Made by a program: the position numbers and the translations under genes
NCBI GenBank assembly: GCA_018267655.1
Contig: JAFDYB010000086.1
Span: forward strand, 186,001-250,000
Source: Bacteroidota bacterium
GTDB taxonomy: Bacteria; Bacteroidota; Bacteroidia; B-17B0; Aurantibacillaceae
Length of the DNA stretch: 64,000 nt
Direction: 5' to 3'
Shown: piece by piece, positions 35,194 to 43,657 of the stretch
Layout: the number at the start of each line of letters is the position of its first letter
Numbering within the stretch: the first letter of the stretch is position 1
Notes under the pieces: generated by a model
The model's input: the letters and a program-made list of their open reading frames with translations, nothing else
Told to the model about the DNA's origin: nothing
The model's database searches: none

Positions 35194-36903
35194 TTAATAA
35201 TCAATTTCTAAGCCCAATTTTATTTTAAGATCGTTTATTGCCGGATTTTTTTCGGTCATTTGTTTAAAAATATCTTGGGGTTTAAAAGCTTTTATTGTTT
35301 GCAAACTTTTATTCTCAATAAATATAATTTGTAATTCATTTGAGCTTACTTTTTTTCTAACATCTCCTAAAATTAAATGTTTTATTGCGTTTAGCTCTTG
35401 TAAAAGCGAGCTGTTTGCTGCTTCAATCGTTATAGTATTGTTACTGAAATTTTTTACAGATGTTTTAAGGGCTATTTCAACTTGTTTTGAATTATAGTTG
35501 CCGGCACATTCAATTACAGCGTTAATAGCGTTTGTTGCTATTAGGGGTTTATTATCAAATATTTGAACGGATTGCGGTGTTTGTTCAAAAACATTATTTT
35601 GTTTTGTGTTGATTTCCGAAGCCAATTTATTTAAGCTAAAACTATTAGTTAAATTAATGTTTTCTGTTATCAGAGTAGGCTTTTTTGCAAATTTAATTTC
35701 AGGTTCTTGTAGTGCATTTATGCTATTAATTATTTTTTTATTAAGGTTGGTATCAGAAATGTCTTTGTTACCTATTGGTTGGTCATTTTTTTTTTCAGCC
35801 TCTGCGGTAGAAGCGGTTAAAAATGTGAGTTGCATTAGGCACATCTCAACTAACAAACGTTGGTTTTTTGCACTTTTATAATTAACGTCAGTTTTACTAA
35901 TTAAAGCAAGTGCTTTTAATAAAAATTGTAACGTGCAAGCTTGTGATTGTATTTCAAATTTTTTCTTTAAATTATCGCTTACTTCAATTAGTTGTATAGT
36001 TTGTAAATCTTTGCTCACCATTAAGTTTCGCAAATGTTCGCCTAAGCCTATTAAAAAATTATGTCCGTCAAAGCCTTTGTTTAACACATCATTAAATGTT
36101 AACATTACCTGCGATACATTATTTTCAATAAAATAATCTACTATTTTAAAGTAATAGTCATAATCGAGTACATGTAAGTTTTCAACTATTTGGGTATAGG
36201 TTAGGTGTTTGCCGGTAAAGGCAACCATTTGGTCAAAAATTGAGCATGCGTCTCTTAAGCCGCCATCGGCCTTTTGCGCTATTACATGCAATGCTTCCGG
36301 TTCAAAAGTTACACCTTCGTTGTTAGCCATATAGGCTAAGTGATTGCTAATGTCTTCTGTTTTAATTCTGTTAAAATTAAACACTTGGCACCGCGATAAA
36401 ATAGTGGGTATAATTTTATGTTTTTCGGTAGTTGCTAAAATAAATTTGGCGTGAGGCGGTGGTTCCTCTAATGTTTTTAAAAAAGCATTAAAAGCGGCCG
36501 TGCTTAGCATGTGAACCTCATCAATAATGTACACTTTATATTTGCCAAGCTGGGGCGCAAATCTTACCTGATCAACCAAATTTCGGATATCTTCAACAGA
36601 GTTGTTACTGGCGGCATCTAATTCATACACATTTAATGAGGCACCTGTGTTAAATGAAAGGCATGATTCGCATTTATCACAAGCTTCGCCATGCGAGGTG
36701 GTATTGGGGCAGTTGATAGTTTTTGCAAAAATACGGGCGCAGGTTGTTTTACCAACGCCTCTGGGTCCACAAAATAAATACGCTTGTGCTAAATGTCCTG
36801 TTGTAATAGCATTTTTTAGTGTGTTAGTTATGTGGCTTTGCCCAACAACTGTATTAAAAAGTTGTGGTCTGTATTTTCGAGCCGATACTACAAAATCTTC
36901 CAT
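35194..36903 (-). CDS. dnaX: DNA polymerase III subunit gamma/tau
   Basis: A 569-residue clamp-loader ATPase. It has the Walker A LFCGPRGVGKTTCARIFAKT, a zinc module (CPNTTSHGEACDKCESC), Walker B YIIDEVHML, and sensor motifs ILATTEKHKIIPTILSRC. The AAA+ core and collar span about residues 1-360. The C-terminal 200 residues are a divergent tau-type tail, Asn/Lys-rich and typical of Bacteroidota. It loads the sliding clamp in replication. No strong TAnnTTTG box precedes the ATG. Confidence 0.97.
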   Translation of the reverse strand: MEDFVVSARKYRPQLFNTVVGQSHITNTLKNAITTGHLAQAYLFCGPRGVGKTTCARIFAKTINCPNTTSHGEACDKCESCLSFNTGASLNVYELDAASNNSVEDIRNLVDQVRFAPQLGKYKVYIIDEVHMLSTAAFNAFLKTLEEPPPHAKFILATTEKHKIIPTILSRCQVFNFNRIKTEDISNHLAYMANNEGVTFEPEALHVIAQKADGGLRDACSIFDQMVAFTGKHLTYTQIVENLHVLDYDYYFKIVDYFIENNVSQVMLTFNDVLNKGFDGHNFLIGLGEHLRNLMVSKDLQTIQLIEVSDNLKKKFEIQSQACTLQFLLKALALISKTDVNYKSAKNQRLLVEMCLMQLTFLTASTAEAEKKNDQPIGNKDISDTNLNKKIINSINALQEPEIKFAKKPTLITENINLTNSFSLNKLASEINTKQNNVFEQTPQSVQIFDNKPLIATNAINAVIECAGNYNSKQVEIALKTSVKNFSNNTITIEAANSSLLQELNAIKHLILGDVRKKVSSNELQIIFIENKSLQTIKAFKPQDIFKQMTEKNPAINDLKIKLGLEIDY

Positions 36904-36977
36904 TTAATGGTAAATTTAGTGAAAGCTTTAGGTTAAAAAAACATTTTTTATTCAAAAAGTATTCAATTTATCAACTA

Positions 36978-36991
36978 ATACCAAGTGCAAG
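36978..36991 (+). repeat. Half copy of the hairpin repeat found at 63389
   Basis: AATACCAAGTGCAA at 36978-36991 equals the left arm of the perfect hairpin at 63389-63422. The right arm here is lost; the following bases read GCATATTGCGAGTC. It probably represents a small dispersed repeat. Confidence 0.4.
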
Positions 36992-37032
36992 CATATTGCG
37001 AGTCAATCTGTTTATTTTTCTCTTTTGCTATC

Positions 37033-39393
37033 TTAAAATTTAAAATTATATGTTATCGAAGGCACCCATCTAAACAGCGAAAGTTGTACTGCTTGCATTT
37101 GATTAGGATTATTGGGATCGGGCTGAAAAGTGATAGAATAAGGGTTTTCACGACCATAAGCATTGTATATCGAAAAATTCCAATCTGATTCAAATTTTGC
37201 TGTTTTTTTCCCTTGTAATGTAAGGCCTAAATCTAATCTGTGATAAGTGGGCATTCTGTAACCATTTCGTTCTGTATAATAATTAACAACTTGTGTTCCT
37301 ATTTGGTATTTACCGCTAGGAAATGTAGCAGCAAAGCCCGTGTGAAAAACAAAGGTTGCTGAAAAGGTGATTTTTTCATTTAATTTATACATACCTACAA
37401 CCGACAAGTTATTAATAATATCTTGTTTAGCCGGAAATTCATTGCCGTAATTTAAACTGTCAAATTGCCTAAATGTGCGCGACAAGGTGTATGAAACCCA
37501 ACCGGTAAATCTTCCCTCTTTTTTCTTTATAAAAAATTCAACTCCGTATGCTTTACCTTTTCCAAATACTAATTGCGATTCAACAGTTTTATTAAATCTT
37601 AAATCAGCTCCGTTAATATAATCAATTTGATTTTGCATATTTTTATAAAAACCCTCTACCGAGGTTTCAATAGTATTGTTTTTAAAATTCCTAAAATATC
37701 CAACAGCATATTGATCGCCTATTTGAGGTTTTACAATTTGGCTGCAGGGCACCCATATATCAACCGGAGTTGAGCTGGTTGTATTAGAGAGTAAATGCAA
37801 ATATTGATTAATATGATTATACGAAACTTTAATTGAACTTTGCGGACTTACAATAAATGTAACACCTGCTCTTGGTTCATACCCAACGTACGTTACAATT
37901 GGCTGGTTTGCTTTATATATAACAGAGTCAACAATATTGCCGTTTGAATCGTAGTTATACACTGTATTAGGGCCAATAGTAGTAAATGTTGATAATCTAA
38001 ATCCGTAATTTATTTTTAACCATGAGGCCGCATTGTAATCATCAGCAAAGTAAACTGCATTTTCAATTGCGTGTTTACGCTCAATAGTTCTATTTAAGCG
38101 GGTGGGTAAATTAGTTGAAGAGCTGGTGTTAATTGTTACTTCACCCGGTATAAATGTGTGATAAATAGATTGCAGACCAAATTTAACAGAGTGCTTGTTG
38201 TTTAAATAATAATTAAAATCTTCTTTTATTGAAAAATCTTGAATACCCGTAGATACTTGAAATTGAGCATCTCCTGAGCCAAGCACCACATTTGAGCGGT
38301 AATTAGTAAAAATAAAATTAGAGTTTAAAAATAGTTTATCTCCAAATATATGATTCCATCTTAATGTTCCTGTAGCATTGCCCCAATTAATTCCAAAGCT
38401 CCTGTTAGAGGCATTGTTATTGCTAAAAATAAAGTTATCTTTTCCAAAATAACCCGAAAGGTAAACACGGTCGTGAGCAGTTAATTCATAATTTGCTTTT
38501 AGGTTAAAATCATAAAAGTAAAGCGAGGTACCGCGTAAATTTTTTGGCCCAAATGCTTTTAAAAATAAATCGGCATAGGTTCTTCTTCCTGAAATGATGA
38601 AGGAGCCCTTCCCCTTATTTATAGGCCCCTCAACAGTTAAGCGTGATGATATTAAACCCAGGCCACCACTTACACTTAGTTTTTTTGCATTACCATCGTT
38701 CATTTTCACATCTAATACTGATGAAATTCTTCCGCCGTATTGAGCAGGTATTCCACCCTTATAAATTGTAACATCTTTTATAGCATCTGAATTAAAAACA
38801 GAAAAAAAGCCAAGCAAATGTGTTGGGTTGTAAACAATAGCTTCGTCTAACAAAATTAAATTTTGATCGGCACTGCCTCCTCGCACATAAAAACCGGATG
38901 TCCCGTCTGCCACATTGGTAATACCTGGTAATAGCTGTATCGTTTTTAATATATCTTTTTCGCCAAAAAAAACAGGCACATTTTTTATTTCTTTTATGTT
39001 TAATGTTTGCGCACTCATTTGCGTAGAAGTTACATTGTCATCTGAAAGTTTATTGGTGCTTACCTCAACTTCGGATAATTGAGTTGATTTTTCAGATAAT
39101 TCAAAATCAAGATTTAAGCTTGAATTAAACGTAATGCTTGTGTCAATAGGGGCATAACCGGCCATGCTTATAATTAAACGATGCTTTCCTTCCGGTAAGG
39201 TAAATGAATAAAAGCCATAAGCGTTGCTAACGGCACCCAGACCATTTATTTCAACTGCTTTTACCATAGCTCCAATTAACACCTCCGAAGTGCTTTTGTC
39301 TTTTAGTCGGCCACTAATGGTAAATTTTTGTTGAGGTAAAATAACTCCAAAAAAAAGCACAAATATTATACATAAGATTTTCTTTCTTTTCAT
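37033..39393 (-). CDS. TonB-dependent outer-membrane receptor
   Basis: A 786-residue protein. Signal peptide (1-20), a CarboxypepD_reg-like beta domain (about 25-110; FTISGRLKDKSTSEVLIGAM), then a plug domain (SGFYVRGGSADQNLILLDEA, SVFNSDAIKDVTIYKGGIPA) and a large beta barrel ending in aromatic RWVPSITYNFKF. It takes up a ligand across the outer membrane with TonB energy. No SusD partner is adjacent, so it is not a polysaccharide-utilisation SusC. It is compact for the class, and a substrate cannot be assigned. The promoter lies within an 11-bp inverted repeat that also covers the start codon. Confidence 0.94.
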   Translation of the reverse strand: MKRKKILCIIFVLFFGVILPQQKFTISGRLKDKSTSEVLIGAMVKAVEINGLGAVSNAYGFYSFTLPEGKHRLIISMAGYAPIDTSITFNSSLNLDFELSEKSTQLSEVEVSTNKLSDDNVTSTQMSAQTLNIKEIKNVPVFFGEKDILKTIQLLPGITNVADGTSGFYVRGGSADQNLILLDEAIVYNPTHLLGFFSVFNSDAIKDVTIYKGGIPAQYGGRISSVLDVKMNDGNAKKLSVSGGLGLISSRLTVEGPINKGKGSFIISGRRTYADLFLKAFGPKNLRGTSLYFYDFNLKANYELTAHDRVYLSGYFGKDNFIFSNNNASNRSFGINWGNATGTLRWNHIFGDKLFLNSNFIFTNYRSNVVLGSGDAQFQVSTGIQDFSIKEDFNYYLNNKHSVKFGLQSIYHTFIPGEVTINTSSSTNLPTRLNRTIERKHAIENAVYFADDYNAASWLKINYGFRLSTFTTIGPNTVYNYDSNGNIVDSVIYKANQPIVTYVGYEPRAGVTFIVSPQSSIKVSYNHINQYLHLLSNTTSSTPVDIWVPCSQIVKPQIGDQYAVGYFRNFKNNTIETSVEGFYKNMQNQIDYINGADLRFNKTVESQLVFGKGKAYGVEFFIKKKEGRFTGWVSYTLSRTFRQFDSLNYGNEFPAKQDIINNLSVVGMYKLNEKITFSATFVFHTGFAATFPSGKYQIGTQVVNYYTERNGYRMPTYHRLDLGLTLQGKKTAKFESDWNFSIYNAYGRENPYSITFQPDPNNPNQMQAVQLSLFRWVPSITYNFKF

Positions 39394-39435
39394 TGGAATA
39401 AGTTGCGTGCAAAGATATAATATTTTATTCCAATG
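39391..39435 (-). promoter_or_regulatory. TonB-receptor promoter box inside 11-bp inverted repeat
   Basis: A perfect -7 box TATCTTTG (39417-39410, minus strand) is flanked by the perfect arms CATTGGAATAA (39391-39401) and TTATTCCAATG (39425-39435). One arm contains the start codon. The spacing of the arms around the box suggests an operator that blocks the polymerase. Confidence 0.5.
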
Positions 39436-39609
39436 GAGTTATAAATAGCGCTCAAGAAATTAGCGGTAGTGTATAAAAAAGTGAGTAAGTTTAAAAACAA
39501 TTTTTTTAATTTTTCTTCTCAACTTTTAAGCGTAACTCTCTTTAATAAATTTTCACAAAGTAAAAATAATTGTCTCTCGCAAAGCAATTTTATACCCCTG
39601 CTTACAGTA

Positions 39610-42600
39610 CTATTGCCCAACAGGCACTTGTGGTGCTTGATGTTGTGCAGCAGTATCTTCAGCTGTTAAAAAGGGCTGTAAACGCGCCATAAACTTTTTT
39701 GAGAGCTCGGCTTGGTTATTTTGCTCGGTAATTGAAACAATACGTTTTAAAATTTCTTTTGCTTGTTCCATTTCACGATAAAACGACTGTTGTTTACTGC
39801 CGGGTAAGGACATATACATGCGTAAATCTCCTTCAAAAATGTCAAATAGTTTTTGAGCTAAGGCATTGGCTTTATCGTATTTTTTTAACTCGTAATAATT
39901 AGCACAAATTGTAAATACAGTTGCATCGTAAGGAATATTTTCGTCAGGCATTACTTGTAAGCACTTATCTAAAACAGCTTCTGCTTTTTTGTTTTTACCT
40001 TCGTTTATAAGAGCACTTGCTAGTACGCTCATTTGCATACGCAGGTTACCTGTCATTCGGGTACAATTTTCATCAAGATTAACTCCCTTTTTGTCCTGCC
40101 CACCCCACTTAAATTTATTCATCACGTTGTCATACATTGCATCAGTATTTACACGTCCGCCGCTCATTTCTTCACGCTGGTTTTGGCGTATTGGCACAAA
40201 GCGGTAGGCTAAACCTTCGAGTTGAAAATATTTCTTTAAGCCTATGTAAGCATCGTCGCCGGTTGTAACAGCAAAGTATATTGGGCGTTTCCAATCATTA
40301 TTTAAAATTAAATCTAAAATCATAATGTCGTTTTTAAGCACTGTGTTTCTGCCTCCTAAATCCCATTCAATTCTCTTGGCTAAGCGGGCAGTATCTTTCA
40401 CATCAATTACTTTGTTTTTCATTACAGCCATACTGTCAACATTGTAGTACAAAGCACGTGCAGGAAACAAATCGAGCATGTTGCCACCACCAACGTCATA
40501 TTTATTTGCAGGGTCGCTACTTAACAAATATGTCATTGCCTTTTTTAAATCAACAGGGTTTTTATCTTGAGCACTAATATAAGCGTAGCTTAGTTTATCG
40601 GCTTCTAATTTTTCTTCCGGAATATTAAATGGCACCGGATCGCTATCGTATGCTTTGCGGCGCATTTGACGTATATACCAATCAGTTTGCAATAGGCTTA
40701 AATTTACAACCCTAACATCAGTTCTAATACCTTCAACATCTTGAGCATACCAAAGAGGGAAGGTATCGTTATCGCCATTTGTAAATAATATAGCATTAGG
40801 TGCGCAACTTTGCAGATAGTTAATTGCACAATCGCGAGCTAAAGTACGCAACGATCTATCATGATCGTTCCATCCTTCTTTTGCCATAATGCCCGGTATT
40901 ACTAAGCCAATAGCAATTGAGCCATATGCGGCACCCAATCCTTTTGTTTTTTGACTTAACCATTCATACAACATTAACACGCCAAAACCTATCCAAATGG
41001 CAAAGGCATAAAAGCTACCGGCATAGGCATAATCACGTTCGCGAGGTTGATACGGATATTGATTTAAGTATATTACAATTGCTAAGCCTGTAAAAAAGAA
41101 TACGCAAAATACCACCCACATGCCAAATTTATCTTTTTTGTATTGGAAAAATAATCCTAAAATACCGAGCAATAGTGGCAAGGCGTAAAAATGATTGCTG
41201 GCAAAATTATTTTTATCGCGGTAAGTTGTTTTAGATGAATCTATTCCTAAAGAAATATCATCTAAAAATTTTATGCCACTCACTGTGTTTCCCTCTAGTG
41301 GGTTTTGAGTATATCCTTGAATATCATTTTGGCGACCTACAAAGTTCCAACCAAAATAACGCCAATACATAAAATTAAATTGGTATCTGATAAAATATTT
41401 TAAGTTAGCCATCATTGTTGGTACTTCATAACTTTGAGGCTCTCCGTCGCGCCCTGATCCTGAAATAGTTTTGTGATGCTTATCAACATCGCCCCAATAT
41501 TTATAGGCGTTTACATGGTGTCCTTGCTCGCTCCACATACGAGGGAAGACTGTGCAAAAATCTTTTTCATAAACGGGTTTTGTATTTTTTCGAGCATCAA
41601 TTAACCGGTATTTTTTTGTTTTATTATCTCTTCCAAAAATGGGAGTGCCATCGCCAAATTCGCTACGAGGGCGTGTTGGTGCATTGTAATATGGGCCATA
41701 TAATATGGGCCAATCTCCGTATTGTTCGCGCAAAAGGTACGACAACATATTAGGAGCATTTTCAGGATCGTTTTCGTCCATTGGGGTATTGGCTTGAGAA
41801 CGAATAACCAATACAAAAAACGTTGAAAACCCAATTAATATAGTGGCTAAGCCAAGGAATATAGTATTAAGTAAATTATATTTTTTCCTAAAATAATGCA
41901 CTGCATATAATGCACCGCCTAAAAACAATAAACGCCAAAACATATCACTGCCATTTAAACCCGATATTACAACTAACAATGTAAACACAGATGCTATAAT
42001 TAACCCTCTTTTTAAAAACGTTTCGTTGGCATTTGAGCTATACATTATAAAAAATACCAGCGAAGAAATAATAAGTATAAAATAGATGAGTGTGCCTGAG
42101 TTAAAAGGCATGCCCATTTTATTTACAAAAAATACTTCGTAATCACTTAAAAACTTTACAAATTTTGTAATTAATAAATTTTGAACAAAGGCTAAAACAA
42201 ATACAGATACTATACCGGCAATTATAAAACCTTTCCACGAAAATTTATATTTTTTAAAATATACAATAAAGCCAATTGCAGGAATAACAAGTAAGTTAAG
42301 TAAGTGAACACCAATTGATGCACCAATTAAAAAGCATATAAGTACAATCCAGCGCAAGGAGCCAACGGGGTTTAGGCTGTCTTCCTCTTCCCACTTTAAA
42401 ATTGCCCAAAACACTATTGCCGTAAAAAAACTACTCATAGCATAAACCTCACCTTCAACAGCGCTAAACCAAAAAGAATCTGAAAAAGTGTAAGCCAAAC
42501 TGCCCACAGTTGCTGCACCTAAAATAGCATAATGCTGCCCTTTACTTAAATCAGCAAAAGGTGTTTTGTAGCACTTTATAGCTAAGCGGGTAATACTCCA

Positions 42601-42891
42601 AAAAAGAAAAAGTATAGTAAATGCGCTGCATAAAGCACTCATTATGTTTACCATCATTGCGGCGCGAGAAGGGTCGCCAAAAGAAAATAAAGTAAAAAAA
42701 CGGCCTATGAGCAAAAACATAGGCGCTCCGGGGGGGTGCCCTACTTCTAAACGATAGGCACAAGCAATATATTCGCCACAATCCCAAAAGCTGGCAGTTG
42801 GCTCAATTGTGCTGCAATAAGCAAAAGCTGATATTAAAAAAACAGCCCATCCAACAATATTATTAAGTTTTTTAAATTCGTTTGTAAACAT
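39610..42891 (-). CDS. DUF2723 family membrane protein (O-mannosyltransferase-like)
   Basis: 1093 residues. The N-terminal half has about a dozen membrane segments with the DUF2723 signature SFWDCGEYIACAYRLEVGHP near residue 33, where the acidic residue after Cys-Gly is the likely catalytic base of GT-C-type transferases. A second hydrophobic block surrounds YPYQPRERDYAYAGSFYAFA. The C-terminal 350 residues are soluble, with NGDNDTFPLWYAQDVEGIRT and TPR-like helices at the end. Homologues include TMEM260 O-mannosyltransferases; in Bacteroidota the product is presumed to glycosylate exported proteins. The gene is monocistronic. Confidence 0.9.
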   Translation of the reverse strand: MFTNEFKKLNNIVGWAVFLISAFAYCSTIEPTASFWDCGEYIACAYRLEVGHPPGAPMFLLIGRFFTLFSFGDPSRAAMMVNIMSALCSAFTILFLFWSITRLAIKCYKTPFADLSKGQHYAILGAATVGSLAYTFSDSFWFSAVEGEVYAMSSFFTAIVFWAILKWEEEDSLNPVGSLRWIVLICFLIGASIGVHLLNLLVIPAIGFIVYFKKYKFSWKGFIIAGIVSVFVLAFVQNLLITKFVKFLSDYEVFFVNKMGMPFNSGTLIYFILIISSLVFFIMYSSNANETFLKRGLIIASVFTLLVVISGLNGSDMFWRLLFLGGALYAVHYFRKKYNLLNTIFLGLATILIGFSTFFVLVIRSQANTPMDENDPENAPNMLSYLLREQYGDWPILYGPYYNAPTRPRSEFGDGTPIFGRDNKTKKYRLIDARKNTKPVYEKDFCTVFPRMWSEQGHHVNAYKYWGDVDKHHKTISGSGRDGEPQSYEVPTMMANLKYFIRYQFNFMYWRYFGWNFVGRQNDIQGYTQNPLEGNTVSGIKFLDDISLGIDSSKTTYRDKNNFASNHFYALPLLLGILGLFFQYKKDKFGMWVVFCVFFFTGLAIVIYLNQYPYQPRERDYAYAGSFYAFAIWIGFGVLMLYEWLSQKTKGLGAAYGSIAIGLVIPGIMAKEGWNDHDRSLRTLARDCAINYLQSCAPNAILFTNGDNDTFPLWYAQDVEGIRTDVRVVNLSLLQTDWYIRQMRRKAYDSDPVPFNIPEEKLEADKLSYAYISAQDKNPVDLKKAMTYLLSSDPANKYDVGGGNMLDLFPARALYYNVDSMAVMKNKVIDVKDTARLAKRIEWDLGGRNTVLKNDIMILDLILNNDWKRPIYFAVTTGDDAYIGLKKYFQLEGLAYRFVPIRQNQREEMSGGRVNTDAMYDNVMNKFKWGGQDKKGVNLDENCTRMTGNLRMQMSVLASALINEGKNKKAEAVLDKCLQVMPDENIPYDATVFTICANYYELKKYDKANALAQKLFDIFEGDLRMYMSLPGSKQQSFYREMEQAKEILKRIVSITEQNNQAELSKKFMARLQPFLTAEDTAAQHQAPQVPVGQ

Positions 42892-42910
42892 GTTATATTT
42901 TAAGTGTGCG

Positions 42911-42926
42911 AAGATAAGATTATCTT
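42911..42926. promoter_or_regulatory. Palindrome AAGATAAgaTTATCTT upstream of the DUF2723 gene
   Basis: 7-bp perfect arms with a 2-nt centre. The left arm overlaps a near-perfect -7 box for the DUF2723 gene (TATCTTCG, minus strand, 42917-42910). It may be an operator or chance in AT-rich DNA. Confidence 0.3.
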
Positions 42927-42959
42927 GCTTTATTGAAAGGTAAAAAATGTAAATTTTTA

Positions 42960-42990
42960 TTTGAAAGCAATAAAAAAAAGCTTATTTTTG
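42960..42990 (+). promoter_or_regulatory. tRNA-Gln promoter TTTG-N19-TATTTTTG
   Basis: TTTG at 42960-42963, 19 nt spacer, TATTTTTG at 42983-42990: an exact match to the Bacteroidota sigma-A consensus. GCAAGCC follows immediately, as at the tRNA-Phe promoter. Confidence 0.8.
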
Positions 42991-43018
42991 CAAGCCTAAA
43001 AAAGTTCTTTTATCATTT

Positions 43019-43089
43019 TGCCCGATCGTCTAATGGCAGGACTTCAGATTTTGGTTCTGACTATGTTGGTTCGAATCCAGCTCGGGCAA
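43019..43089 (+). tRNA. tRNA-Gln (anticodon TTG)
   Basis: The full cloverleaf can be drawn. The acceptor stem TGCCCGA pairs with TCGGGCA, the D arm contains TAATGGC, the anticodon stem TCAGA/TCTGA holds the loop TTTTGGT with anticodon TTG, and the T arm is GTTGG-TTCGAAT-CCAGC. U1-A72 is usual for tRNA-Gln. The discriminator is A at 43089; the following bases are CTA, so CCA is not encoded. It has its own consensus promoter and a terminator 3 nt downstream. Confidence 0.95.
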
Positions 43090-43091
43090 CT

Positions 43092-43119
43092 AACCCTCGC
43101 ATAATTTGCGGGGGTTTTT
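43092..43119 (+). terminator. tRNA-Gln terminator
   Basis: A 10-bp stem (one G-T pair), AACCCTCGCA / TGCGGGGGTT, with a 5-nt loop followed by TTT. A classic intrinsic terminator. It rules out a start for the next gene before about 43120. Confidence 0.85.
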
Positions 43120-43207
43120 AATTATTGTGCTTCATATTAAACGGCTCATTAAAAAAATCAGTAATAATTTGCCTAACTTAGCAACATATTATTTAAAATC
43201 TACTAAA

Positions 43208-43651
43208 ATGAAACGCGCTATTATCTTCTTTTTAAGTCTAACTGTATTAGGAATTGTTACTTCGTTTAAACAAGTGCCTAGCCCAGCTTTTAATAGCGAA
43301 GGAATTGAGTTTTTTGAAGGGAACTGGAACCAATTGCTCGATAAAGCAAAAAAAGAGAACAAGCATATTTTTTTAGACGCTTATGCGAGTTGGTGCGGCC
43401 CATGTAAAATGATGAAAAAACGTGTATTTACTGATAAAGAAGTTGGGGCATTTTTTAATAAAAATTTTATTTCGGTAGCAATTGATATGGAAAAAGGTGA
43501 AGGGCCTGCTTTAAGTAACAAATACAGCGTTCAAGCTTACCCTACTTTAATTTTTTTAAACTCAAAGGGTGCTTATGTTGGTAAATCAGTTGGATATCAT
43601 AGCGCAAAAGATTTATTAAAATTGGCCGAAGAGGTTTTAAAAAAGAAGTAG
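43208..43651 (+). CDS. Exported thioredoxin-fold protein
   Basis: 147 residues from the ATG at 43208, which begins a clean signal peptide (MKRAIIFFLSLTVLGIVTSF). A farther in-frame start at 43106 overlaps the tRNA terminator and is rejected. The thioredoxin domain has the redox motif ASWCGPCKMMKKRVF and the cis-Pro in VQAYPTLIFLNSKG. It is likely a periplasmic thiol oxidoreductase of the DUF255/thioredoxin_7-like type, reducing or repairing exported proteins. It ends 6 nt from the convergent PD40 gene. Confidence 0.92.
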   Translation: MKRAIIFFLSLTVLGIVTSFKQVPSPAFNSEGIEFFEGNWNQLLDKAKKENKHIFLDAYASWCGPCKMMKKRVFTDKEVGAFFNKNFISVAIDMEKGEGPALSNKYSVQAYPTLIFLNSKGAYVGKSVGYHSAKDLLKLAEEVLKKK

Positions 43652-43657
43652 CTGCAT

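Noticed and set aside
43106-43207. Upstream start of the thioredoxin-like gene
   Set aside because: Overlaps the tRNA-Gln terminator; the ATG at 43208 begins a proper signal peptide.
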